From Chloropicon primus (taxonomy: Eukaryota > Chlorophyta > Chloropicophyceae > Chloropicales > Chloropicaceae), in NCBI GenBank assembly GCA_023205875.1, contig CP060762.1, forward strand, positions 434,001 to 498,000: DNA of 64,000 nucleotides, in the 5' to 3' direction. The stretch's first letter is position 1. Each line of letters starts with the position of its first letter. The notes beneath the pieces are model-generated. The model was not told the DNA's origin. It saw nothing but the letters and a program-made list of their open reading frames with translations, and did not search any database. The translations under genes were made by a program, and so were the position numbers. Shown in pieces: positions 19,765 through 29,045 of the stretch.

Positions 19765-20988
19765 GGTCGAAGGACAAGCGAACCGGGCGTTGAGGCGACG
19801 GACGTGCTTGGAATGGAGGGCAGTCTACCCGGATCCAACTGCAAAGGCACGGACCAGGGAGCTTGCAGGACTTCCTTTGGTGAAGGTGGTGAAGATGTTG
19901 TTGAAGCCAGCAAGCCACCACAAGCTTGCGAGGCCAAGGAGGAGGAGAAGCCTTCCACGAGGTTTCCTTTGCAATGGCGGGACCCTTCCTCGACTTCCAG
20001 GGCGAGGGTGTACGCGGACGTCATCCTGAAGAAGCCCAAGGAGTACTGGGACTATCACGATGACTCCATTGTCCAGTGGGGTCCACTTGATGGGTACTCT
20101 GTCAAGGGCAAGATAGGAAAGGGCAAGTACTCCCAAGTCTTTGAGGCTTTTGATGCAGAGAGGAACATGGCTTGTGCGCTAAAGATGCTGAAACCGAAAA
20201 CGAGGGCAACGAAAGTGACGAGAGAAGTCAAGATATTGCAAAACCTCGAGGGTGGGCCAAACATTATCAAGCTCGTAGACACTGTGATGGATCCCCTCCT
20301 GAAAGCAAAGGGCCTCGTGTTCGAGCATGTCAACAACACGGACTTGGAGGTGCTATGCCCGACCTTGACGGACTTGGAGGTGAGAACATACCTCCTGGAG
20401 CTCCTCAAGGCCTTGGATTACTGCCACTCTCGAGGCATCATGCACCGCGACGTGAAGCCTCACAACGTCATGATCGATCACAGCAAGAAGACCCTCCGGC
20501 TGATCGACTGGGGTCTCGCGGAGTTCTATCGCCCCGGCAAGGACTTTAACATCCGTGTCTCCACCAAGAACTACAAGGGCCCCGAGCTTCTCGTGGGTCT
20601 GCAAGACTACGACTACTCCCTTGACATGTGGAGCGTGGGCGTCATGCTCGCCGGCATGATGTTTCGCAAGGGCGAGCCCTTCTTCCGGGGCCAGGACAAC
20701 TACGACCAGCTCGTGACGATCGCCAAGGTCCTGGGCACGGGCGGCTTGTATGATTATTTGAACACGTATAAGATGAGGCTGAACCCCCACCTCGAAGCGA
20801 TGGTGGGCCACCACTCTCGCAAGCCTTGGGCGGCGTTTGTGACAGCAGAGAACCAGCACCTGATCTCCCACGAAGCGATGGACTTGTTGGACAAGCTGCT
20901 GGTGTACGACCACCAGAAGAGGCTGACGGCCAAGGAGGCCATGACTCACCCATACTTTGAGGTTCTGCGCAGATCAGATGGATTGTAA
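19663..20988 (+). CDS. CK2-alpha-type protein kinase with a secretory signal anchor
   Basis: This 441-residue, single-exon protein has two parts. Residues 1-34 are a secretory leader: basic [13 protein letters not shown], then the hydrophobic [16 protein letters not shown]. It is the same leader as in the neighbouring GT29. After a ~75-residue linker, a full-length casein kinase 2 catalytic subunit starts at about residue 115 ([17 protein letters not shown]). The glycine-rich loop is [13 protein letters not shown], the ATP lysine is in ACALKML (K174), and the catalytic loop is HRDVKPHN (261-268). The CK2-specific DWG replaces DFG (282-284), and [19 protein letters not shown] and HPYF complete the domain. 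The basic KKKK substrate cluster of classical CK2 is reduced to [10 protein letters not shown]. All catalytic residues are kept, so it should be active. The leader predicts Golgi-lumenal or secreted CK2, which is unusual. Identity as CK2 is firm; location is inference. Confidence 0.9.
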   Translation: MVPPRVRPKAARRWLLLAALVLVAGSSWWATSAEGRRTSEPGVEATDVLGMEGSLPGSNCKGTDQGACRTSFGEGGEDVVEASKPPQACEAKEEEKPSTRFPLQWRDPSSTSRARVYADVILKKPKEYWDYHDDSIVQWGPLDGYSVKGKIGKGKYSQVFEAFDAERNMACALKMLKPKTRATKVTREVKILQNLEGGPNIIKLVDTVMDPLLKAKGLVFEHVNNTDLEVLCPTLTDLEVRTYLLELLKALDYCHSRGIMHRDVKPHNVMIDHSKKTLRLIDWGLAEFYRPGKDFNIRVSTKNYKGPELLVGLQDYDYSLDMWSVGVMLAGMMFRKGEPFFRGQDNYDQLVTIAKVLGTGGLYDYLNTYKMRLNPHLEAMVGHHSRKPWAAFVTAENQHLISHEAMDLLDKLLVYDHQKRLTAKEAMTHPYFEVLRRSDGL

Positions 20989-21282
20989 TTATTATTTTTT
21001 GTACCATCATCAACGTTATTCTTTCCCCACTCAAGCAAGCGAGTGCTCTCTTTCGAGAGATCTTTCGAGAGAGGAAGAGGAACAGAAACAGGAACAGGCC
21101 GTGGTTCCACCTGTCGCCGACCTTCTCGCAATCCTCCTCCATCACCACCACCACCCCTTCCCCCTCCATCCCCTCCACCATCAGGGGGGCCATCCATCAT
21201 CAGGAAGCTGCCAAAGGCCAAGTCGCGCAGCACAGGGTCGTCACAACGTCAGTGAGGGGTGCAAGAGGAAGCGGGGAGGGAT
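20989..21282. other. Intergenic region between CK2-like and second GT29
   Basis: A 294-bp gap with no gene. It holds a CTTTCGAGAGATCTTTCGAGAG palindrome-like stretch at 21047-21068 that recalls the promoter box, and a (CCA/CCT)-rich run at 21136-21180. Confidence 0.45.
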
Positions 21283-21481
21283 AAAGGTGGCACCTTTGCC
21301 GAGGTTCGAGCGTCCTGCAACGCTGGAGTGATCATGGAACGAGTGTTTGGGGACACGACTTGAAGAAAGGTCCAGCAATATGGTCCCTCCGCGCGTGAGA
21401 CCCAAAGCAGCGAGGAGGTGGCTCCTCCTGGCTGCTTTGGTGTTGGTCGCTGGCTCGAGCTGGTGGGCCACCTCGGCGGAG
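21283..21481 (+). repeat. Leader duplication, copy B (second GT29 gene 5' end)
   Basis: Partner of 19566-19764 at a constant offset of 1717 bp, with two mismatches seen. The identity includes non-coding leader, uORF and the signal-anchor codons, so it was copied as DNA and was not produced by convergent protein evolution. Confidence 0.93.
21334..21363 (+). promoter_or_regulatory. Upstream ORF in the duplicated leader (second GT29 gene)
   Basis: Nine codons plus stop (MERVFGDTT), identical to 19617-19646 and 16 bp before the main ATG at 21380. Confidence 0.45.
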
Positions 21482-22924
21482 AGCTTGGGCGTCCAATCGG
21501 TCAGTCGCAAACAGAGCAAGGAGGGAGACGCTCTGGCGGGTTGGGTTGACCAGGGCAGCACAGGCTTTGTGGTTGCTCTGGAGGAGGAGGAGAGTGTGCA
21601 AGGCAGGGAGTTGCAGGGAACCACCCAACGGAGGAGAAGGGGATCGTCACGGACGTCCCGGATTCGGTCAAGCGGCGGGGGTTCGGGAAGAAGGAATCGA
21701 GGAGGCTCTCGATCCTCTTCTCGTAACATGTACAAGGACGGCACGAGGAGGAACAGACCTTTCTCCAAGGGATACCTTCGAGCTCATCCTGAAATGAGGC
21801 AAAAGAAGAAGAGGACGAGGCCAGAGAGGCTTCCGTCTTGGACCCGCGGATCACCGATTCAGAAGGTGGAGCTGCCTCCCAGCGAGGAGCCCCTGCCGGG
21901 ACCCATCTGCAGGAACGAGAACACGACGAGCTGCAAGGCTCACAGCAACCCATACTTGAACGGCAACTTGCAGAAGCTGAGCAGGAAGGACTTGTACGCC
22001 ATGTCGTACGAGAGCAAGGTGGGCAACGTGTACAACAAGCCCAAGGACGGCCCGGTGGTGAAGTGCACGGACGTCCAGGACTGCAAGCACCTGGGCAAGC
22101 TTTGTGTCGATGGCGAGTGCGTGTGCCCGTTGATGTACAGGGGGTCTTACGACTGCTCGGTGGAGACGAAGCAGGAGTTCTCGTGGTGTGCCGGGGCGAT
22201 GACGAGCTCCAAGATCCTGAAGCTTATCACGGACTGCCCCCTGTGCCGTCGGGAGTACCTCTTTGAGCACCTGTGGGTCCGGCACAGCATCACGGGCAGG
22301 AACGCGGAGAGGTCGCACGAGGATATTGTGGACATGGCAGACTTCTCGACCTGCGCTGTGGTTGGCAGCGGGAACACTCCGAGCAAGGGCCAGGAGATCG
22401 ACAACCATACTGCGGTGATCCGGTGCAACGACGCGCCCACGAGGAGGTACGAGTCCAAGGTCGGGAAGAAGACCACCATCCGGGTGCAGAACAGGGACTA
22501 CGCAGGGTGGCTGGAGAAAGGGGCGGAGATCTGCTTGCCTTACACCCTTGGGAACATCACCACGAACAACAAGTTCACCTGGAACCGGTTCAAGCGCTGC
22601 CAGGGAGTCTTCCCCTCCAAGCTCGCGGTGACTTACTTCAAGTACTACTGGGACATGCACAGGCCCAGCACCGGTACCGACAACGTGCTGAGGAAGGGAG
22701 TCCAAACGAGCGCGGGGTTCTCTGCGATACTCTTTGCGATGCACGTCTGCGGCAAGGTGAACCTGTACGGGTTCAGCCAGGGGGTTGGTCACTACTACAG
22801 GAAGCCCCACGTCAACGACTCGAACCGCAAGAGGTGGGGGGGGAGGCACCACTGGAACTACGAGAAGAGGTGCATGAACATCATGAGGCAAGGGAAAATC
22901 GGTGGTCTCAAGGTGAACACCTAG
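21380..22924 (+). CDS. Sialyltransferase-like glycosyltransferase, family GT29, with EGF-like stem (second copy)
   Basis: A 514-residue single-exon type II Golgi protein. The signal anchor is at residues 12-29 (identical to the CK2-like neighbour). A long basic Ser/Arg stem follows, then a cysteine-rich EGF-like segment at about 229-260 (CTDVQDCKHLGKLCVDGECV and the following CPLMYRGSYDC). The catalytic domain has sialylmotif L (CAVVGSGNTPSKGQEIDNHT, IRCNDAPTRRYESKVGKKTT, about 325-368). Motif S is TSAGFSAILFAMHVCGKVNL (about 443-462), motif III is GHYYRKP, and the classical VS motif is HHWNYE (H-x4-E). All four motifs are present, so it looks catalytically intact. It is too divergent from the first GT29 to be a recent copy; only its 5' end is shared with the kinase gene. 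Acceptor and donor sugar are unknown. Confidence 0.9.
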   Translation: MVPPRVRPKAARRWLLLAALVLVAGSSWWATSAESLGVQSVSRKQSKEGDALAGWVDQGSTGFVVALEEEESVQGRELQGTTQRRRRGSSRTSRIRSSGGGSGRRNRGGSRSSSRNMYKDGTRRNRPFSKGYLRAHPEMRQKKKRTRPERLPSWTRGSPIQKVELPPSEEPLPGPICRNENTTSCKAHSNPYLNGNLQKLSRKDLYAMSYESKVGNVYNKPKDGPVVKCTDVQDCKHLGKLCVDGECVCPLMYRGSYDCSVETKQEFSWCAGAMTSSKILKLITDCPLCRREYLFEHLWVRHSITGRNAERSHEDIVDMADFSTCAVVGSGNTPSKGQEIDNHTAVIRCNDAPTRRYESKVGKKTTIRVQNRDYAGWLEKGAEICLPYTLGNITTNNKFTWNRFKRCQGVFPSKLAVTYFKYYWDMHRPSTGTDNVLRKGVQTSAGFSAILFAMHVCGKVNLYGFSQGVGHYYRKPHVNDSNRKRWGGRHHWNYEKRCMNIMRQGKIGGLKVNT

Positions 22925-23116
22925 CGCGCTTCTTGGCAACACTTCAGACCGAGGAGTCCGCCGCCTCCTACTTGACACATTGTAAGAAGAAGATTAACGG
23001 TCAACGCTTCGCCTGCCTGTGGAAAGCAGAGGGGCAAGAAGGCCCTCCCTCTTCGACTCGAAGTTTTTTTTTATATTTATATTACAAACATAAGGCCTCC
23101 ACGGGGCAAAGAGAGC

Positions 23117-23803
23117 TCAGACAGAGATTTTGGTCACCTTGATGGTGGTCTGGTGCTGCCTGTGGCCGACCTTGGACCTGGTGTGCTTCTTCGGCTGCAT
23201 CTTGAAGACCACGACCTTCTTCGCCTTCTTGTGCTGCACGACCTCGGCCTCCACGGTCGCGTTCTCTACGTAGGGCTTGCCGAGCCTGAGGTCGTTGTCC
23301 CCTTGGTTCTTCACCAAGAGAACCCTGTTGAGCTTGATCGTGCTCCCTGGCTCCGCGTCGAGGCGGTTCGTGTCGTAAACTCCTCCAACCTCCACGATGA
23401 CCTGGCTCCCGCCGAGCTCCACCACTGCGTAGTCCTGCTTCTCGTACGCAACGCTTCCCTCCTCCAGAGGCGGCACCTCCACCTGCGCCGCGCTGTACGA
23501 GCGCACGCACCTCTCCGGCACCCTCGCGCTCACTGCAACGAGCCACGAAAAGCAGGCGTCAGCACGCGAACCTCGCCACGGCATGCGCACGAGTGACGAA
23601 GTGAATGACGACGACGACGACGACGAGGAAAGCATGGAAGAGAGAGAGAGAGTTGCATGACTTTTTGAGTTTGTTTCCTTACCTCTGGCGAGTTTGGTTC
23701 CTCGTTGGAAAGCTTTTGTTGGAGGGGATCTCCTGAACGTGGCGGCGAGCCCTTGCGCCTGTCTCGCGATTGTCTTGGTTCCCGTCATCGTACTGGCCGC
23801 CAT
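23117..23803 (-). CDS. Organellar large-subunit ribosomal protein bL21
   Basis: The exons in coding order are 23683-23803 and 23117-23532, giving 178 residues. The first exon and the start of the second encode an organelle presequence rich in Arg, Thr and Ala. The bL21 core follows: YAVVELGGSQVIVEVGGVYD, PGSTIKLNRVLLVKN, GKPYVENATVEAEVV, and the signature KKHTRSKVGHRQHQTTIKVT. The intron is 150 bp (GTAAGG...GCAG). It converges on the second GT29 gene with a 192-bp gap. Plastid versus mitochondrial location is not decided by sequence. Confidence 0.9.
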   Translation of the reverse strand: MAASTMTGTKTIARQAQGLAATFRRSPPTKAFQRGTKLARGKETNSKSHATLSLSSMLSSSSSSSSFTSSLVRMPWRGSRADACFSWLVAVSARVPERCVRSYSAAQVEVPPLEEGSVAYEKQDYAVVELGGSQVIVEVGGVYDTNRLDAEPGSTIKLNRVLLVKNQGDNDLRLGKPYVENATVEAEVVQHKKAKKVVVFKMQPKKHTRSKVGHRQHQTTIKVTKISV

Positions 23804-24302
23804 CACTCCTCTCTCGTCTCTCGTGTCCACTTTTTTCCCAGAGCAAAGCGGATAAGGTTTCTCTTCGTTTCTGGTGAGAAACCATTTATTGAGAGAAGTT
23901 AGTCCCCTTTTCCAGAGGATCAAAGATGGAGGACGATGATGCGGTGCAAGTTGTCTCTCTTGTTGTTGTTCTTCTTGTTCTTCTTGTTCTTGTTTGTTTG
24001 TTTGATCTGTGCTCTTCTCCCATGTTTGTTCTGTTCTCGTTTCTGCCTTTTGTAGCACGAAGTTTTGCCGTCGAGGATGGTGGACGAAACAATTGGGTCC
24101 AAGAGGATCAGGATCAGGGAAGGACGACGACGACGAGATGCGCCTGGGCTGCTTCTCAGGTCTTGTGTGATGGGCATGTTTCGAAACAAAGGTGGACTTT
24201 AAATCATGGTGGATTTTGTAATTAGTACCCTTCTTCCCCCCTTCCCCCTTCGCCGCACCCATCCTCCTCCTCATATCATCATCCCTTACTCCCTTACTCC
24301 AC
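23804..24302. other. Intergenic region between bL21 and gyrase A
   Basis: It holds a long TTG/TTC-rich simple tract at about 23950-24005. A plus-strand frame from an ATG at 23926 encodes a leucine/valine-rich stretch that only reflects that tract. No supported gene or promoter box. Confidence 0.45.
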
Positions 24303-27128
24303 CTACTCCTCCTCCGAGTCGGTGACGATGGCGATGCTCTGGACGCGATCCGTGCCGTTGTCGTCAAGGGACACGAGCTTGGCGCCCTGCGCGGTCCTCG
24401 CGTAGCTCGGGACCTTGTGCAGGGGTATCCTGTTGATGTTTCCGCTCAGGGTGGCCACCAGGACGTCCCCCTGCTGGCACGTCTCCTCGTCCACCACCCT
24501 GACGGTCGTCACGTCGTCCTGGGGCCTGAGCTTGATCCCCTTCACGCCCTGGCCGTTCCTCTTCTGGTCCTTGTAGCTCGTGAGGGGAACCCTCTTGGCG
24601 TAGCCCAGGGAGGTGACCACGAGGAGCGTGCTCTTCTTCGCCTCCCTGGGGATGATGTCCATGCCGGCGATAACGTCGCCGTCCGCCAGCTTCATGGAGT
24701 GGACCCCCCTGGACCCCCTCCCCGAAGGCCTCAGGGTGTCAAGGGGGAACCTCATCATCTGCCCAGACTTTGAGGCCACGATGCAAGACTCGTTGTTGTC
24801 CGTCGACATCCTGACCCAGCCCAAGCTGTCCCCCTCCTGCAAGGTCAGAGCGACCAAGCCGTTCACCCGGACGTTCTGGTACATGGAGAGCTCCGTCCTC
24901 TTGATGTACCCGTTCCTCGATAGGGTCACGAGGTAGTTGCTCTTGTTCTCGAACTCCTCCTTGGACACGGCAAATACGTTCGTGACCGCCGAATCGTCCC
25001 ACCTCTTCAGGATTCTCGGGAGGGCCATGCCCATCGAGGACCTGGAGCCCTCCGGGACCTCGTGGGCCGCGAGGGTGTAGACCCTACCGTTCGAGGAGAA
25101 GCACAGGAGCTTGTCGTGAAGGTGGGCGTGGAAGACGTGGGCGATGAGGTCGTCCTGCCTGAGCTTGCCCGCGAGCTTCCCCTTCGTGGCCCTCCCTTGG
25201 ACTTGGAAGGCCTGCTGCTTCATTCTCTTGACGTATCCCCTTTCGCTGACCACGATGATGCACGGGTCGTTCGGCACCAGGTCCTCGAGCTGCATGTCGC
25301 TCGACACTTCCTCGTCCAGGATGGCGCTCCTCCTGTCATCCCCGTGGGTCTTCGCGACCTCCAGGGCCTCCTCCTTGATCACGCCAAGGACCATCTCCCT
25401 GCTCGCCAAGAGGTCAGACAATTTGGACATCTTCGCGGCAAGCTCGTCCCTCTCCTTCTTCACCTTGGACACCTCCATCCCCGTGAGCCGCCTCAGCGGA
25501 AGGCCGAGGATCGACTTGGCCTGCTCGGGGCTCAGCCCGAACCTGGCCATCAGGGCCTCCTCCGCGCCAGCAGAGTCTGCAGAGTTCTTGATCAGCGATA
25601 TGGCTTCGTTCACGCTCGTTTTCTTCTGGTCCTCCTTGTCAGCGAAGACGCGCAGGTAGCCATCGACGATGTGGTGCCTCCTGGACGCGTTGGCGAGGTC
25701 GTGCTTCGCCCTGTTCTCCACCGTCTCGATCCGGAACGACAGGAACTCCTCGAAGACTTGGCGCAGGCTCAAGTTCAAGGGCTGGCGGTCCACGAGAGCC
25801 ACCATGTTGCAGTTGAACCTCTGCTGCAGGCGGGTGTTGACGTACAGGTTGTTGAGCACGAGATCCGGATCGTGGTTTCTCTGCACATCGATCACAACTC
25901 TCATGCCGTCCCGGTCGCTCTCATCCCTGATGTCGGTGATGCCCTGAATCTTCCCGTTGTCCACCATTTCCGCGATCTGCTCAATCATGCTCGACTTGCT
26001 CACTTGGTAAGGGATCTCGGTCACAATGATGGAAGCCCTCCCCCTGCTCCCCTCCTCGATGTGGGTCTTGGACCTGATCACCACGCTTCCCTTTCCCTTC
26101 TCGTACACCTGCCTCAAGCTCGAGTCCCCTGACACGAGCAGCCCGCCCGTAGGAAAGTCCGGCCCCGGGACGTGGCCCATGAGCTCCTTGGTGGTGATCG
26201 ACGGGTTGTCGATGTACGCAACCAAGCCGGACACAACCTCCCTCAGATTGTGCGGAGGGATGTTGGTCGCAACCCCAACCGCGATCCCGTGGGCCCCGTT
26301 CACCAGCAAGTTCGGCACTCTCGCCGGCAGGACCGTGGGCTCCTTCGTGGAAACGTCAAAATTGGGTATGAACTCCACGGTGCTCTTGTCCAAGTCCTGC
26401 AGGAGCGTCTGCACAGAAAATTCGCTGAGCCTGCTCTCCGTGTACCTCATCGCGGCGGCCGGATCGTCGTCCTGGCTCCCAAAATTTCCGTGCCCCTGGA
26501 CAAGCATGTACCTCAAGGAGAACGTCTGGGCCATCCGGACCAGGGAGTCGTACACGGCCTGGTCGCCGTGCGGGTGGAACTTGCCCAGCACCTCGCCCAC
26601 CACACGGGCGCTCTTCCTGTAAGGCTTGCTTGGGCTCAGACCCAGCTCGCTCATGGCGTAAAGGATCCTCCTGTGCACCGGTTTCAGCCCATCCCTCGCG
26701 TCCGGAAGCGCCCTGCCCACAATAACGCTCAGAGCGTACGCCAAGTAAGACTTGCTGGCTTCCACGTGCAGCTCGCTGTCGATCACGTGGGCTGCTATGG
26801 GTGGTGCAGACTCCCCTGCTTCCCCCTCGCCAGCGATCGCCGAGGCCCCCTTCTTCCTCGAGCCCCTGGTGCCCCTCTTGCCCGCCCTGGTCGACAAGAA
26901 ACCGAGGCTCCCCAACCCCCTCGGTCCTTGTGGCCACGCCTCGCGGCTCCCTGGGAGACCTCGCTTCGTCCCCTCGGCCGCCAGGGCCTTTTCCACCGCT
27001 CTCCTCCTTGGTGCCGCCGCAACAGTCGACGATTCCACCGCAGAAGCCGAGAACGAACGACAAATCCAATACGATATCGACCTCCTGCTGGCGACTTGAG
27101 ACCATTGAGCACTCGCCTTGGGCCCCAT
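24303..27128 (-). CDS. GYRA: DNA gyrase subunit A, organelle-targeted
   Basis: GyrA is the DNA-cleaving subunit of bacterial-type gyrase, which supercoils plastid and mitochondrial DNA in plants and algae. The single-exon protein has 941 residues. Residues 1 to about 115 are a basic, Ser/Ala-rich presequence. The breakage-reunion domain starts near [20 protein letters not shown], followed by [20 protein letters not shown]. The catalytic tyrosine is Y229 in [12 protein letters not shown]. The tower and coiled-coil domain and a six-bladed C-terminal pinwheel follow. The GyrA-box position reads [13 protein letters not shown], altered from the bacterial QRRGGKG as in plant gyrases. The C terminus is acidic (DSEEE). 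The promoter box ends only ~6-40 bp upstream of the ATG, so the ATG at 27128 may lie in a very short leader. Confidence 0.95.
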   Translation of the reverse strand: MGPKASAQWSQVASRRSISYWICRSFSASAVESSTVAAAPRRRAVEKALAAEGTKRGLPGSREAWPQGPRGLGSLGFLSTRAGKRGTRGSRKKGASAIAGEGEAGESAPPIAAHVIDSELHVEASKSYLAYALSVIVGRALPDARDGLKPVHRRILYAMSELGLSPSKPYRKSARVVGEVLGKFHPHGDQAVYDSLVRMAQTFSLRYMLVQGHGNFGSQDDDPAAAMRYTESRLSEFSVQTLLQDLDKSTVEFIPNFDVSTKEPTVLPARVPNLLVNGAHGIAVGVATNIPPHNLREVVSGLVAYIDNPSITTKELMGHVPGPDFPTGGLLVSGDSSLRQVYEKGKGSVVIRSKTHIEEGSRGRASIIVTEIPYQVSKSSMIEQIAEMVDNGKIQGITDIRDESDRDGMRVVIDVQRNHDPDLVLNNLYVNTRLQQRFNCNMVALVDRQPLNLSLRQVFEEFLSFRIETVENRAKHDLANASRRHHIVDGYLRVFADKEDQKKTSVNEAISLIKNSADSAGAEEALMARFGLSPEQAKSILGLPLRRLTGMEVSKVKKERDELAAKMSKLSDLLASREMVLGVIKEEALEVAKTHGDDRRSAILDEEVSSDMQLEDLVPNDPCIIVVSERGYVKRMKQQAFQVQGRATKGKLAGKLRQDDLIAHVFHAHLHDKLLCFSSNGRVYTLAAHEVPEGSRSSMGMALPRILKRWDDSAVTNVFAVSKEEFENKSNYLVTLSRNGYIKRTELSMYQNVRVNGLVALTLQEGDSLGWVRMSTDNNESCIVASKSGQMMRFPLDTLRPSGRGSRGVHSMKLADGDVIAGMDIIPREAKKSTLLVVTSLGYAKRVPLTSYKDQKRNGQGVKGIKLRPQDDVTTVRVVDEETCQQGDVLVATLSGNINRIPLHKVPSYARTAQGAKLVSLDDNGTDRVQSIAIVTDSEEE

Positions 27129-27133
27129 CCCGA

Positions 27134-27170
27134 CGCCAATTCTGTCGACCGACGGCTCTAACGAAAGATC
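27134..27170 (-). promoter_or_regulatory. CTTTCG promoter box upstream of gyrase A
   Basis: On the minus strand GATCTTTCGTTAGAGCCGTC is followed by GGTCGACAGAATTGGCG. It lies immediately before the gyrase ATG and marks the gene-proximal end of cassette copy 3. Confidence 0.6.
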
Positions 27171-27462
27171 ACGCGACGATGAGGACGATCACCCCCTCGG
27201 TGGCCTCCCTCCTCCCTCTCGCTCCCCTCCGCGCCCTCCGCGAACTCACCTGGCATCCCAATCCCAGCACCAAACAACAAACAAACCCAGAAAGCAAATC
27301 GATCGTTTCAGCGTCTTTCATCCTCATCCGTGCGTCGTTCCTTTCGAGAGAGAGGTCGTTGGAAAGCCCGAGACGTAAGGGTTTCGCTCCTAGACCTCCC
27401 CCCTCGTCCCGTCCTCCCCCTCGTGCTCCACGTCGTCCTGAAACTCACCTTTGTGCGCCTCT
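27148..27462 (-). repeat. Dispersed promoter cassette, copy 3 (long form)
   Basis: A ~315-bp repeat of 17359-17672 in inverse orientation; its distal 179 bp also match 4215-4393. Read on the minus strand it leads into gyrase A. It sits in the 383-bp divergent gap between gyrase A and the PXN-like carrier and must therefore contain or overlap both promoters. Confidence 0.88.
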
Positions 27463-27511
27463 TGAGCCCTGGTGGTGGTGGCGAGGGTAACTGGTGGGAA
27501 CAAAAAGAAGG

Positions 27512-28850
27512 ATGGCGGTGGCGAGGGAGGACGAGGACGTTGCGGTGAATGAGGCCGCAGTGGAGGGGATAGCTGGAGCGGGAGGTGCGATCATCGCCCT
27601 CCTCGCGACTTACCCTCTGCTCACCATCAACACCAGGCAGCAGACTGGCGCTTCCAACAACAAGAAGAAGACTCAAGACGAAGGGAATGGGAATGACCTA
27701 GAGGTACGTTATATCGAACTTTTTGTGTTTTTGTTTTTGTGGGAAGGGGAGGGAGGACAGGGTGAGGGTGGGAAGCATCTTCTCTTCGTTCCCTTCGCCT
27801 TCGCGTCTTCCTCCTCTTTCGATCGAGGCCTGGCTCGAAGCGAGTAGAGGAAGGGAGGAGCAAAGCCCTGAGGATGCCAACAAGCAAGCAAGCAAGGAAT
27901 GAGGAGAGAGAGAGGGATGAGGAGACGCTGATGAAGTTTTTGCTTTGCTTTGCTCTTTTCTTTTGTTTTGTTTTTGCTCTTTTTTTTTGCAGAAGGGGAA
28001 GGGAGGAAAGGGTGGTGATGCCGTGGAGGGTGGCCAGAGGAAGTCCACCTTCGACGAGGCCAGGGAGATACTGAGAACGAGAGGGGTGCCTGGACTGTAT
28101 GCTGGACTCAAGCCAGCTTTCATGGGAACGATATGCTCGAACCTGGTGTACTTTTACCTCTGCGGGTACCTCCGTGAGGCATGGACTGCGAGGAGGGCCA
28201 AGGGGAGGAGCGAACCCAAGCAGCTGAACGCGCTCGAGTCGCTGGCGATCGCCTCGTTGGCGGGGTGCGGTAACGTGCTCATGACGAACCCCATCTGGAT
28301 TCTCGTGACTCGCATGCAGGCGAACAGGAAGACGGGGGTGGAGGGGGTGGAGGGGACCAACGCCACCCTCGCCGAGACCGCGAAGAAGCTCTACGAGGAG
28401 TCGGGCGTCCTTGGATTCTGGAAGGGGGTTGCCGCGTCCCTCATCATGGTGAGCAACCCATCGATACAGTACATGTTCTTCGAGAGCTTGAGCAACATGA
28501 GGCTTGATGCGAGCGGCCGCGGGCCGAAGCCCATGACAGCGTTCGAGGTTTTCTGCAACAGCGCCCTCGCTAAGCTTGGCGCCACGGTCATCACGTACCC
28601 CATGCTCGTTGTCAAGTCCAACATGCAGAACTTTTCCAAGCAGAGCAGCGGCTCGCAGAAGGAGGGAGGGTACAGCATCGCGGGCACGGTGAAAACTATT
28701 TTGGACAAGGAAGGCCCAGGGGGGTTCTACAAGGGCATGAAGACGAAAATATTCCAGAGCGTCTTCGCGGCCTCGCTCCTTTACATGAGCAAGGAGGAGA
28801 TCAAGAAGGGCGCAAGGGCCTTGGTGCGCTCTGTATCAAGAAAGAGATAA
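27512..28850 (+). CDS. Peroxisomal NAD/CoA carrier-like mitochondrial-carrier-family protein
   Basis: A membrane transporter of the SLC25 family, closest by motif to the plant peroxisomal NAD carrier PXN and SLC25A17. The exons are 27512-27703 and 27993-28850, giving 349 residues. Three carrier repeats are visible: GAGGAIIALLATYPLLTINT with RQQ; NVLMTNPIWILVTRMQ with GVLGFWKGVAASLIMVSNPS; and KLGATVITYPMLVVKSNMQ with GGFYKGMKTKI. The PIWI(L)VTRMQ and MVSNPSIQYM blocks are typical of the PXN subgroup. It probably exchanges NAD, AMP or CoA across the peroxisome membrane. The 289-bp intron (GTACGT...GCAG) splits the first repeat. It contains a copy of the promoter box at 27814-27844, which may mark an alternative start. 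Confidence 0.88.
27814..27844 (+). promoter_or_regulatory. CTTTCG box inside the PXN-like intron
   Basis: CTCTTTCGATCGAGGCCTGG followed by CTCGAAGCGAG has the same order of half-sites as the upstream boxes. It lies ~150 bp before exon 2, in the coding orientation. It could drive a transcript lacking exon 1 or be a passenger copy. Confidence 0.35.
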
Positions 28851-29045
28851 GAAGAAGAAGAAGAAGAAGAGAAGGGAGGGGAGCGAAACGACTGAAAGAG
28901 AATATATGCAAGAAATGGGAATGATGGGAGCTCTGCGCGTTCTTTTTTTTGCTAACTACTACTACTATTTGAAAGCGTTCACATCACAAAAACGCTTCGA
29001 TACACATATGTAAGGTTTCCCTAAATGATACACCCGCCCTCAGCC

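Noticed and set aside
23926-24225. 99-codon frame with a hydrophobic Val/Leu run
   Set aside because: The run is produced by a TTG/TTC simple repeat; there is no conserved motif and it lies in a same-strand gap between bL21 and gyrase A.
4215-27462. The dispersed cassette as a DNA transposon or retroelement
   Set aside because: No terminal inverted repeats, target-site duplication, poly(A) tail or coding sequence is seen; position and orientation relative to genes fit a promoter/leader module better.
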